Shown: positions 51,591 through 60,385 of the stretch, one piece after another
How the letters are laid out: each line of letters begins with the position of its first letter
How positions within the stretch are numbered: the first letter of the stretch is position 1
Assembly: GCA_030745835.1 (NCBI GenBank)
Contig: JASLNU010000108.1
Span: 1 to 64,000, forward strand
DNA from: GCA-2687515 sp002687515
GTDB taxonomy: Bacteria; Pseudomonadota; Alphaproteobacteria; Rhodospirillales; UBA2165
DNA length: 64,000 bases
Direction of reading: 5' to 3'
Made by a program: the position numbers and the translations under genes
Notes under the pieces: model-generated
What the model saw: only the letters and a program-made list of their open reading frames with translations
Databases searched by the model: none
Told to the model about the DNA's origin: nothing

Positions 51591-52739
51591 CTAGCCTATA
51601 TTGCGAAGCTCCTTGGCGCATTGAAATTCCGCGCCGGTGCGGAAGGGAAGATGGTGATCGTCCTTGGAAACCGGGGATACATCGTCGGCGATGCAGGTCC
51701 AGCCGGCGCCGCCATCCTCGCTGATATAAACCTCGCCGGTCGCCGTGCCGATGCTGAGCATCATGCCGCCATCCCAGTGATATTGGCTCATCGCCTCGAA
51801 GGCACCGGCCACCGGGTCCGGCATCCCCGCCATCATTCCGGTCCAGCTGTCGCCCGCGTCGGTGCTGCGCAAGATTGAGGAATCGGCGATGCCGGTCTCA
51901 TACCAGACGGCGGGATTTTTGTAGGAGCCGCCCATGAACAGGGTTTCGTGGTCGTTGGGATCAAAAAACAGGAAATCGGGATAACCCAGGCGGTCACCGC
52001 GCCGGGTCAGCTGGTCCCATGCGGTACCGCCATCGCGGCTCCGGTAAAGGCCCTCGCCGGTCGCCAGGAACATGTAATCGGGATCATTCTCGTCGATCAG
52101 AAGGCGGTGCAGGTCCCGGTAGGCCAACTCGTCAGGCTCGGAATAGCTGGCCAGCTCGGTCCAGCTCAGGCCGTCGTCGGTGGATTTGAAAAGGCCCCCC
52201 TGCTCGACCAGGACAAACAACGTTTGCGGGTCATCGGGGTGGATCACGATGTCCTTCACATGCGGAATGTGCGGCGGCGGCGGAAAGGTCCATTTGTCGG
52301 TATCGGGCACATCCAGAAGGCTCGGGATTTCGCGCCAGCTTTCGCCCAGATCGTCGCTGCGGTAGAGCGCCGCCGGCGAGGTGCCGAGAAACAGGGTGAC
52401 GTCATCGCCGATGCGCCGGGGGGTTAAGGAATAGACGTGCGGCCGGTCGAGCCCATTGCCTGTTTCCCGCCAGCTTTCGCCGGCGCCGTCGTCGCTGACC
52501 CAGATGCCGCCATCGGCATGGGCGCCGGCGAACAGTTTCCCCGACCCGGCCTCGTAGACCAGCGAGCCCACATGGCGATGGCTCAGCGAGCGGCCGGCCA
52601 ATTCCCAGTTGCCGCCGGGACCGTCGCGTTCGAGGCTGGCGACGCCTTCCAGGGTGGCCACCACGAGCTGCGTCGCCGGGCCGGCGCCTGAAGCCAGGTT
52701 AAGGCCGTTCGGAGACAGATAGCTAGTGGCCTGTATCAT
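51591..52739 (-). CDS. BNR/Asp-box repeat beta-propeller protein
   Basis: 382 aa with at least six Asp-box turns: VSDDGAGESW, RSDDLGESWRE, STDDGLSWTE, SRDGGTAWD, STDAGDSWTG and SEDGGAGWT. These mark a sialidase-like or Ycf48/VPS10-like propeller. Several metal-site-like His/Asp pairs occur between (IPHVKDIVIHPDDPQT). No signal peptide is evident, so it is probably cytoplasmic. Function unknown; such proteins are widespread in marine and soil Alphaproteobacteria. Not clearly in an operon. Confidence 0.82.
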   Translation of the reverse strand: MIQATSYLSPNGLNLASGAGPATQLVVATLEGVASLERDGPGGNWELAGRSLSHRHVGSLVYEAGSGKLFAGAHADGGIWVSDDGAGESWRETGNGLDRPHVYSLTPRRIGDDVTLFLGTSPAALYRSDDLGESWREIPSLLDVPDTDKWTFPPPPHIPHVKDIVIHPDDPQTLFVLVEQGGLFKSTDDGLSWTELASYSEPDELAYRDLHRLLIDENDPDYMFLATGEGLYRSRDGGTAWDQLTRRGDRLGYPDFLFFDPNDHETLFMGGSYKNPAVWYETGIADSSILRSTDAGDSWTGMMAGMPDPVAGAFEAMSQYHWDGGMMLSIGTATGEVYISEDGGAGWTCIADDVSPVSKDDHHLPFRTGAEFQCAKELRNIG

Positions 52740-52974
52740 CTAATTTCCTCCCGTTTATCGCGCCCGGCCATCTTGTCTATGTCGGTTGCAGGCCGGATCG
52801 TTCTTCTATTGAGATTGGCTCACAAATCCATGGGTCTTGTCAAATCGTAAGCGCCGGATTTCGAAAGCAATTGTCCGGCATCACAAATGCGCTGTATTAT
52901 GGTGGGCAACATTGAATAAGACGCGCCGATCGCCCGGCGAAAGGTTTGAGCCGGAAGTCACGGGAGCAGTGGTT

Positions 52975-53895
52975 ATGGATATGTATGCGGGATGGCCGAG
53001 GAAGACGCGGGAATATCAGATTTTCTGCATCGATTCGACCTACTGGAACGATTTCAAATTCCGCGACGATGACATCATCATCGCCACCTGGGCGAAATCG
53101 GGCACCACTTGGGTGCAGCAGATGGTCGCCCAGTTTATCTTCGATGGCCAGACCGACGGCCTGCCCATCGGCGACATGTCGCAATGGGTGGATTTCCGTC
53201 TGCCCCCGTGGGAGGTGAAAAAACCGATGATCGAGGCGCAAGAGCATCGCCGTTTCCTGAAAACGCACCTGCCGGTGGATGCCCTGGTCTTTTCGCCCAA
53301 TGTCAAATACATCTACATCGCCCGCGACGGCCGCGATTGCGTCTGGAGCATGTACAATCACCACGTCAATCTGAACAATGTCCTTTACGATGGCCTGAAC
53401 GCCCTGCCGGAGAAATTCGGCCCGATGATCGAGCCGCCGAGGACCGACGATCTCAGGGAATATTTCAACGACTGGCTGCGCGACGACGGTTTCCCGTTCT
53501 GGCCGTTCTGGGAAAACATCCGTACCTGGTGGGAAATCCGGCATCTGCCCAATATCCATTTCATCCACTACCAGAGCCTGAAGAACGATATGGAGCGGGA
53601 AATCCAAAAAATCGGCGAGTTTCTTGGCTACGACGTGGGCGGCATGACCAAGGGTAAGTGGGAGGAACTCGTCTACCATTGCACCTTCGATTACATGAAG
53701 AACAACGCCACCGCTTCGACGCCCTTGGGCGGCGCCCTTTGGGACGGCGGCGCCCAGGTGTTCGTCAACAAGGGCACCAACAAGCGCTGGACCGAAACCC
53801 TGACCGCCGAGGATATCGAAGCCTACGAAAAACGCGCGCTTGAGGAATTGGGCCCCGAATGCGCCTATTGGCTGGCCACCGGCATCGGCGCCTGA
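52975..53895 (+). CDS. PAPS-dependent sulfotransferase
   Basis: 306 aa from the ATG at 52975 (GGGAG about 8 nt upstream; the open frame extends to 52837 but with non-family sequence). The 5'-phosphosulfate loop ATWAKSGTTWVQQM, RFLKTHLPVDAL (catalytic His region), and IARDGRDCVWSMYNHHV (3'-phosphate site) are all present, as in cytosolic aryl/alcohol sulfotransferases. C-terminal VNKGTNKRWTETL resembles the RKG-type PAPS loop. Acceptor unknown. It is followed 43 nt later by a carboxyltransferase-like gene. Confidence 0.86.
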   Translation: MDMYAGWPRKTREYQIFCIDSTYWNDFKFRDDDIIIATWAKSGTTWVQQMVAQFIFDGQTDGLPIGDMSQWVDFRLPPWEVKKPMIEAQEHRRFLKTHLPVDALVFSPNVKYIYIARDGRDCVWSMYNHHVNLNNVLYDGLNALPEKFGPMIEPPRTDDLREYFNDWLRDDGFPFWPFWENIRTWWEIRHLPNIHFIHYQSLKNDMEREIQKIGEFLGYDVGGMTKGKWEELVYHCTFDYMKNNATASTPLGGALWDGGAQVFVNKGTNKRWTETLTAEDIEAYEKRALEELGPECAYWLATGIGA

Positions 53896-53938
53896 GCGCC
53901 GTATCCGGGTAACCGGCGAAACAGGGAGACCAGCCGCA

Positions 53939-55435
53939 ATGGACGTGAATTTTATCGACACCACATTTCGTGACGGCTCGCAGAGCCTGTGGGCATCGGG
54001 CATGCGGGGCGGCATGATGGAGGCCGTCGCCGAAGACATGGACCGGGCCGGCTTCTATGCCATCGAGGTTCCGGCCAACGCCATCTATTTCAAGAAATTC
54101 ATCCGCGATCTCAAGGAAGACCCCTGGCGCCTGCTGGCATCGCTCGCCGAGAAAATCCGCAACACCAAAAAAAGCTGCATGGGCGGCACCTTCAATCTCA
54201 ACATGTTCGGGCCATCGACGCCGCCGGAACTGGGCAAGCTGTTCTATAAAATGCTGGCCGAGATGGGCGCCCTCGACCGCATACAGTCGATGAGCAACAC
54301 CCACGATCAGATGACGCGGGAATACCCGACGCTGGTGCCGATTATCAAAAGCCTCGGCATCGAGGTCGCGCTGGCCATCTGCTATTCCATTTCGCCGCGC
54401 CACACCGACCAGCATTTCGCCCAAAAAACACGCCAGGCGGCGACCTTCGAGCCCGAAGTTATCTACCTTAAGGACGCGGGCGGGCTGCTCACCCCCGATC
54501 GCATCCGCACCCTGATCCCGATCATCGTCGAAAACGCCGGCGGCATTCCGGTCGAGCTGCATTCCCACTGCACCACCGGCCTGGCGCCGCTGGTCTATAT
54601 GGAGGCCTTGAAACTGGGCGTGCCGACCCTGCATACCGGCATACCGCCGCTGGCCGAAGGCTCGGCCCAGCCGTCGGTGCTGGCCGCCGCCCGCAACGCC
54701 CGGCTGATGGGCCATAGCCATAATCTGGACGAAGACCTGCTGCAATCGGTATCCGAACGCCTGACCGCCATCGCCCACCAAGACAACCTGCCGGTCGGCG
54801 AGCCCACGCAATATGACTACTGGCAGTACATCCATCAGATCCCGGGCGGCGTCATCTCCAACTTGAGGTTCCAGCTTGCCGGCATCAACATGGATGACCG
54901 CCTCGACGAGGTGATCGAGGAAAGCGTGCGCATCCGCGAAGACCTCGGCTATCCGATGATGATCACCCCCCATTCCCAATATATGTGCACCCAGGCGGCG
55001 CTCAATGTGAGCACCGGGGAACGCTACAAGATGGTGCTCGACGAATTGATCCGCTTCGCCCAGGGCGCCTATGGCGAGGATGCCGGCTATTTGGAAATGG
55101 ACCCCGATTTGCGCGACAAATTGCTCGCCAACCCGCGCGCCGAGGATCTGGCGGGAATGTCCTCCGACCGCTTCGCCGATATGTCGCTGAAAGACGCCCG
55201 CGCCCTATTCGGCGGCGCCGGCGTTTCCGACGAAGAAATGCTGATGCGCGCCATCATGCAGGGCGATCAAGAAATCGAAGCCATGCGCGCCGCCGGTCCG
55301 GCACGGCAGTACCTCACCGCCGGCCAGCCGCTCAAAACCCTGATGCGGGAACTGGAAAAGCACAAAAGCGTCCGCTACATCCAGGTGCAGCGGGGAAGCG
55401 ATTCGCTGATGCTGCGGAACGGAGCGGCGGGGTGA
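53939..55435 (+). CDS. PycB/OadA-like carboxyltransferase-domain protein without biotin domain
   Basis: 498 aa from the ATG at 53939. DRE-TIM barrel of the HMG-lyase/carboxyltransferase class: DTTFRDGSQS (metal aspartate and Arg), EVPANAIYFKKF, YLKDAGGLLTP with the carboxylated-lysine position, and VELHSHCTTG (HxH metal ligands). A C-terminal PYC_OADA-like helical domain extends to residue 498. The biotinyl MKM motif and any biotin carboxylase are absent from the protein and its neighbours, so it may carry out aldol-type chemistry or use a remote biotin carrier. Co-directional with the sulfotransferase. Confidence 0.82.
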   Translation: MDVNFIDTTFRDGSQSLWASGMRGGMMEAVAEDMDRAGFYAIEVPANAIYFKKFIRDLKEDPWRLLASLAEKIRNTKKSCMGGTFNLNMFGPSTPPELGKLFYKMLAEMGALDRIQSMSNTHDQMTREYPTLVPIIKSLGIEVALAICYSISPRHTDQHFAQKTRQAATFEPEVIYLKDAGGLLTPDRIRTLIPIIVENAGGIPVELHSHCTTGLAPLVYMEALKLGVPTLHTGIPPLAEGSAQPSVLAAARNARLMGHSHNLDEDLLQSVSERLTAIAHQDNLPVGEPTQYDYWQYIHQIPGGVISNLRFQLAGINMDDRLDEVIEESVRIREDLGYPMMITPHSQYMCTQAALNVSTGERYKMVLDELIRFAQGAYGEDAGYLEMDPDLRDKLLANPRAEDLAGMSSDRFADMSLKDARALFGGAGVSDEEMLMRAIMQGDQEIEAMRAAGPARQYLTAGQPLKTLMRELEKHKSVRYIQVQRGSDSLMLRNGAAG

Positions 55436-55480
55436 ATGGATTTATCGGAGCGTTTTAGGGGGGTATCCGTAACTGTTCCC

Positions 55481-55553
55481 GTGTCGGGATCGAAGGCCTG
55501 CGCCACGAGCCATTATTGGCGCGGGCGCCGTCGACGTCGGGGCACGAAGTCAA
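55481..55553 (+). pseudogene. IS110-family transposase remnant
   Basis: The stretch encodes KACATSHYW in one frame and, after a one-base shift, a segment like ARAPSTSGHEVK, which matches the IS110 motif ACATSHYWARELSALGHEVK. A similar, better preserved segment occurs in the IS110 copy at 62.5 kb. The shift and missing flanks show decay. It lies between the PycB-like gene and the homocysteine methyltransferase. Confidence 0.6.
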
Positions 55554-55621
55554 ACCGACGCCCTCGGCGCCAACTTCAGCGTCTCGGTGACATCATCCGC
55601 CCGCCCGCTCAACCGGGATAA

Positions 55622-56575
55622 TCAGCCCTCCTCCGGACCGAATTTTTGCGCAATCCTGGCGGCATCGGGCCTGGCGCCGGCCGGGCGCTTATCGAGCGCC
55701 TCCCTGATCGCCGCGAGATGGGCCGCCGTCGTGCCGCAGCAGCCGCCGATTATGCGCGCGCCGGCATCGCGCGCCAATTGGGCGTAATCGGCCATCACCG
55801 CCTCGGTGCCGTCATATTGGATGCCGTTCGCGGTCAATTTGGGCACGCCGCAATTCCCCTTGGCGATGATGATTTCGCCGGCCTCCGCCGCTTCGGCCAG
55901 CTGTACGATGGTTGCGACCAATTGGCGTGGGTGGGAGCCGCAATTGGCACCGAAGGCGGCGGGCGGCTGGTCCATCGCGCGCGCCGCCTCGAGGGCGGCC
56001 TGGGGTTTGGTCCCCATCATCGTCCGCCCCTTGGTATCGAAGCTCATGGTCGCGACGAAGGGAAGCCCGGTGGCCGCCGCGCCCCGCGAGGCTGCCTCCA
56101 TCTCCTCGATGGCCGACATGGTTTCGATCCACAGCATATCGGCGCCGCCATCGGCCAGGGCGGCGGCCTGCTCGGCATAGGCTTCTTCCGCCTCTTCGGC
56201 GGTGAGCGGGCCGATCGGTTTGAGCAAAAAGCTGGTCGGTCCCAGGGAGCCGGCAACCAGGACCGGGCGGCCGGCGCCGTCGGCGGCGGCCCTGGCGAGA
56301 CCGGCCGCGGCGCGATTGATCTCGCCGGTATCCTCGGCCAGCCCGTAGCGGTCGAGCGCGATCCGGCTGGCGCCGAAGCTGTTGGTCAGGATGATATCGG
56401 AGCCGGCCTCGATAAAGGACTGGTGCAGGGCTGAGATGCGCCCGCCGTCGGCCAGGTTCCAGCCTTCCGGCGGCTCGCCGCGCTTGAGGCCCGCCGCGAT
56501 CAGGTTGGAGCCTATGGCGCCGTCGGCCAGCACCACATCCTTGTTATCGAGCATCGGTTGCAAACTCGTCGGCAA
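55622..56575 (-). CDS. Homocysteine S-methyltransferase (BHMT-type) family protein
   Basis: 317 aa. Zinc-binding cysteines are present in FGANCGSHPRQLVATI (first) and IIGGCCGTTAAHL (pair), with DGAIGSNL and LTNSFGASRIALDRYGL as family landmarks. It transfers a methyl group from betaine, S-methylmethionine or another donor to homocysteine or a similar thiol. The start at 56575 lacks a strong ribosome site. Standing alone between remnants of mobile and propeller genes, its methyl donor is not predictable. Confidence 0.86.
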   Translation of the reverse strand: MPTSLQPMLDNKDVVLADGAIGSNLIAAGLKRGEPPEGWNLADGGRISALHQSFIEAGSDIILTNSFGASRIALDRYGLAEDTGEINRAAAGLARAAADGAGRPVLVAGSLGPTSFLLKPIGPLTAEEAEEAYAEQAAALADGGADMLWIETMSAIEEMEAASRGAAATGLPFVATMSFDTKGRTMMGTKPQAALEAARAMDQPPAAFGANCGSHPRQLVATIVQLAEAAEAGEIIIAKGNCGVPKLTANGIQYDGTEAVMADYAQLARDAGARIIGGCCGTTAAHLAAIREALDKRPAGARPDAARIAQKFGPEEG

Positions 56576-56647
56576 GGTGTCGCTCTCCTTATTCGCCTGC
56601 GGCTGGGGGCGTGCGCTGGGATGGTCATAGCCGGGGCGCGGGCGGAA

Positions 56648-56752
56648 ATCAATGGACTAACGCTTGATATCCGCCCGCTGTCTTCTGGCCGCCAATGATG
56701 TAGATTTTACCGCCGGCTGCCGCCGCCATGGCATGATTGAGGGGGCGCGGTA
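56648..56752 (-). pseudogene. Kelch-repeat remnant
   Basis: On the minus strand the frame reads LPRPLNHAMAAAAGG, then KIYIIGGQKTAGGY, ending at TGA 56650-56648. This is a single kelch-motif core (N-H-A at the loop, KIYIIGG beta strand). Intact kelch propellers need several such repeats; only one survives here, with no start codon. It fills much of the gap between the methyltransferase and the first CocE hydrolase. The rest of 56576-56831 shows nothing else. Confidence 0.5.
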
Positions 56753-56831
56753 GCGCTGGCGGAGCGAACGCAACTGGGTTCGCGTGATTGGACGCGATTC
56801 GCCCGAGACCGGGAATTGGCTGATTTTACAA

Positions 56832-58567
56832 CTAATCTCCGGTTAGCGGCCAGCCATCGGTATTCGGCATCCACGATCCCTGAACCAACGGCCAATCGAT
56901 CTCGGAAACGGGAGGCGCCACCGATTTGATTTCAGCCGCGTCGGGTATCACCGGAAGCAGGAGATGCGAGCTGTGCTCGGCGTCGTGATGAACGGAATTT
57001 TCCACCGGCCAGGGCAGCAGTTGGACGTCGATCTGGCGTTGCGGATTTCCATATTGGATGTCCTCGCTGGCAATCTCGAGGCGCAGCCGGTGGCCCGCCG
57101 GCAAGGTATGGAAAATGGGCCGCAGTTCGATCTGGAATTCATAAATGACGCCCGGTTCCAGCAGGTCCATCCGTTCGAAGGGATGAAACGGCTGCCCGGG
57201 ATTGGATCGCGCGGCATCTACCTCGCGGAACGACGCCTTGAGGACGCCGCGGCTTAGCGGGCGGACCGCGGCGTCCGGCAAAATAGCCGTTAATTTAATG
57301 TGCCAGGCGGTATCGATTTCGGTCGATGACGCGTAAAGGACCAGGCTGAGCGGACCCCAGATCCTCAAATCCGCCTCCAAGGGCGGTGTGACATAGGCGA
57401 GCACCGGTTCACCAGAGACCAATTGGGCATAAGAATCGGGCATCCGATAGCTGTCCGGTTGCTCGTCTCCGGGCGCCTCCTCATGCAGTTGACCCGAGGC
57501 CGGACCGGTTGCCGCACCGGCGCGCAGAAAATATTTTTTCCATTGAGTGCGGGCGAGCGGATATTCGTTTTCATATCGCCACCGCCGGGTGCCCGAATCG
57601 AAGATCGCCACCTCGGGTTCGTCCATGATACCGGTGTCGATACCCTTCAGCCAATGGTCGAACCAGCGCAGCATTTGGCGGTTCAGCGGCCGGTTCGTTA
57701 AATAGCGCAGATGCGACCAAAATCCCGTCGGCGGCACCACCATCAGCTTTTTGGGGGCGTCAATGCGCGGGTAACCCCAGAGCTGGCCACGGAAATGCAT
57801 GGCGCCGCCCTGCGGGCAAATGGCCATCGTCGGGGTCTTGATCCGATCCAGTTTGGTCCACGCCGAGCGCTCCCGGTACCAGGCGCCGTCATGGGGATGG
57901 GTGGCGACTTCGTAGTGCAGATTGATCGGCGGCAGCTTGCCCTCGACCCGCCCCGGCCAGGCCGTCTGGGAGGTGATGTATTGGGCCCAATTGCCCAGGA
58001 ATTGATGCTGAAAAATACCGCCTTGATAACAGACGTCGCGGTAAAGATCGGTGGTGCCGTCACATTGACAGATGCATTTGAGATGCGGCGGCTGAGCGAT
58101 GGCGGCGGCGTATTGCGACCAGCTCCAATAAGAATCTCCGATCATGCCCACATTACCTGTGCACCAGGGCTGGGCGGCGATCCACTCGATCAAATCGTAG
58201 CCGTCGGTCCGTTCCCTTTCGTCGAGCCAGCGCCATTGTCCTTCGGACAGCCCGCCACCCCGGCCTTGGGCAATAACGTGAACGTAGCCCTTGGCACGTA
58301 AAACGAGGTGGCGCCGGATTCGATGGCGTGGCTCCAATGCGGCGGCTTGCGCTGGATATCCTGCATGTAGGGCGCCAGCGAGAGCAGCGCCGGGTAACTT
58401 CCCTCCGCTTCGGGCCGGTATACATCCACCGCCAGCCGCACGCCGTCGCGCATGGTGACATAGATGTTGGCGTCAAGCCTGGCGCCTTCGGGCGGCTGCG
58501 GCGGGCTCACCAGTTCCTTGGGGTAGATGAGATCGACCGCCGGCTTTGAATTCCCGTCATCTGCCAT
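56832..58567 (-). pseudogene. CocE/NonD-family hydrolase split by a one-base frameshift
   Basis: The N-terminal part (start ATG 58567 with GAGG upstream) runs NIYVTMRDGVRLAVDVYRPE to ATSFYVPR; the rest continues in the next frame from GYVHVIAQGRGGGLSEG through GMIGDSYWSW (nucleophile Ser) to the C-terminal jelly-roll. Homologues at 58.7 and 60.4 kb read WVPRGYV and WVPHGYI across the same point; here one G is missing from the run at 58288-58290, so V-P-R-G-Y-V is broken. Either the gene is inactive or the assembly has a homopolymer error. Uninterrupted length would be about 578 aa. Confidence 0.78.
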
Positions 58568-58669
58568 TGCTTGCACCTCGGATTCTGGCGCCGATAATAC
58601 CGGCGCCATGCCCGGATTTCCGGTAGTATCGGTTATTGGAAATTATACTTGGCATCCAGGACAAAGGCG

Positions 58670-60283
58670 ATGATCGAAGCAACGGTCGATCCGGCAAGCG
58701 TCTCCCAACCCGAATTCGGGTTGATCGTCGAAAAGGACATCGATATGTCGGCGCGCGACGGCCTCTGCCTGAAATGCGACATCTTCAGGCCCGACGGCGA
58801 CGGCCGCTTTCCGGTCATCATGACGCTCGGCCCTTATCCCAAGGGAGACCATATCGACTATGGCGATCGGGCCGAGGAATCGGGTCCCTACATGCATTGG
58901 GAATCGGCCAACCCGGAATGGTGGGTGCCGCGCGGCTATGTGCAGATCAGGGTGGATGCCCGGGGATCCGGCGCCTCGCCCGGATATTGCGACATTTTGT
59001 CCCGCCAGGAGACGGAGGATTATTACGATTGCATCGAATGGGCGGCGGTTCAGTCTTGGTGCAACGGCAATGTCGGGCTGATGGGAATATCCTACTTTGC
59101 CGTCAATCAGTGGAACGTCGCCGCTATGCAGCCGCCGCATTTGAAAGCGATGATCCCCTGGGAAGGATGGGGGGACCTGTATCGCGACGCCTGCTACCAT
59201 GGCGGCATATTCAGCGACGGCTTTTTCGGCACCTGGTACTGGCCGCGGGTGGTGGAGAGAACGCTCGGCGAAAACCCGGAAAATTGGCAGCAGCAATTCC
59301 TGCCTTTCTACGACATCATTCAGGAGATCGGTCTCGACGACGATTTTTACCGGGAAAGGAGCGTTGATTGGGACCAAGTGCAAACACCGTTCCTCAGCGC
59401 CGGAAACTGGGGAAACCGCGAATTGCACCTGCGCGGCAACACCGAAGGATACTTTCGCGCCGCCGCGGCGGACAAGCGGCTGCGGATCCATACCGGAACG
59501 CATATCGCGCCCTTCTACCGCCTTGAAGGCCGGCTCGATCAGATGCGCTATTTCGACTATTGGCTCAAGGGTATAGATAACGGTCTTGATCAGGATCCGC
59601 CGGTGAAACTGGCCATCCGGACATCGGCCGATGAGGAGCAATGGCGGTTCGAGAACGAATGGCCGCTGGCCAGGACCCGGTGGACCAAATTATTCCTCGA
59701 TGGCCGGGGTGGCGGCCGGTTGGCCGATAAGGCGGCGGCGGACAGCGGTTCCGTTACCTATTCGGCTGCCGGGCCGCGTGGCGATGAATTCAGGGGCGCC
59801 AGGTTCCACACCGAGGCGATGTCCGGCGACGTCGAAATCACCGGCCCGGTGAGCCTGGTTCTGTGGGTGTCTTCGTCAACCGAGGATATGGATATCTTCG
59901 CCAGCCTCCACAATATCGATCCCGACGGCCGCGAAATCAGTTTCCCCAATGGCATGCACGAACCCGCCCCGGTGTCGAAAGGTTGGCTGCGCTTGTCCCA
60001 TAGGAAGCTCGATGCGGAACTGTCGGAGCCCTGGCGGCCTTACCACGCGCATGATGAGGTTCAACCACTGTCCCCCGGCGAGGTCGTCAAGGCAGAAGTC
60101 GAAATCCTGCCGATGAGCAATATCCTCAAAAAGGGCCACCGGCTCAGATTGGATATCCAGCCATGGGATGACAGCCATCAAACCCGGTATTCACATGACA
60201 ATTCGGCTCGCTGGCGCGGCGAGAACACGGTTTATTTCGGCGGCCCCACCGCGTCCTGTCTGTTGTTGCCGTTTATCCCTTGA
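58670..60283 (+). CDS. CocE/NonD-family alpha/beta hydrolase
   Basis: 537 aa from the ATG at 58670, which follows AAAGG. An N-terminal X-Pro dipeptidyl-peptidase-type alpha/beta domain carries the nucleophile serine in GLMGISYFAV and the RVDARGSGASPG strand. Acid and His lie around GTHIAPFYRLEG. A C-terminal jelly-roll follows (VEITGPVSLVLWVSSSTEDMD; KGHRLRLDIQPWDDS). Cocaine-esterase-like enzymes hydrolyse esters or amides of small acyl compounds. It is divergent from the frameshifted homologue and followed by a third paralogue. Confidence 0.87.
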   Translation: MIEATVDPASVSQPEFGLIVEKDIDMSARDGLCLKCDIFRPDGDGRFPVIMTLGPYPKGDHIDYGDRAEESGPYMHWESANPEWWVPRGYVQIRVDARGSGASPGYCDILSRQETEDYYDCIEWAAVQSWCNGNVGLMGISYFAVNQWNVAAMQPPHLKAMIPWEGWGDLYRDACYHGGIFSDGFFGTWYWPRVVERTLGENPENWQQQFLPFYDIIQEIGLDDDFYRERSVDWDQVQTPFLSAGNWGNRELHLRGNTEGYFRAAAADKRLRIHTGTHIAPFYRLEGRLDQMRYFDYWLKGIDNGLDQDPPVKLAIRTSADEEQWRFENEWPLARTRWTKLFLDGRGGGRLADKAAADSGSVTYSAAGPRGDEFRGARFHTEAMSGDVEITGPVSLVLWVSSSTEDMDIFASLHNIDPDGREISFPNGMHEPAPVSKGWLRLSHRKLDAELSEPWRPYHAHDEVQPLSPGEVVKAEVEILPMSNILKKGHRLRLDIQPWDDSHQTRYSHDNSARWRGENTVYFGGPTASCLLLPFIP

Positions 60284-60385
60284 CCGACCCGGAGGCATTG
60301 CCGGAACATGCAGAACTGCTGGATTCTGAAAGAAGACCGGGGTCGGGCAAATTAATTTGACCACCAAATCGGCGAGGGGGAAAAG

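Noticed and set aside
53765..54979. Long minus-strand frame opposite the PycB-like gene
   Set aside because: Antisense shadow of a well-conserved TIM-barrel gene; no recognisable domain.
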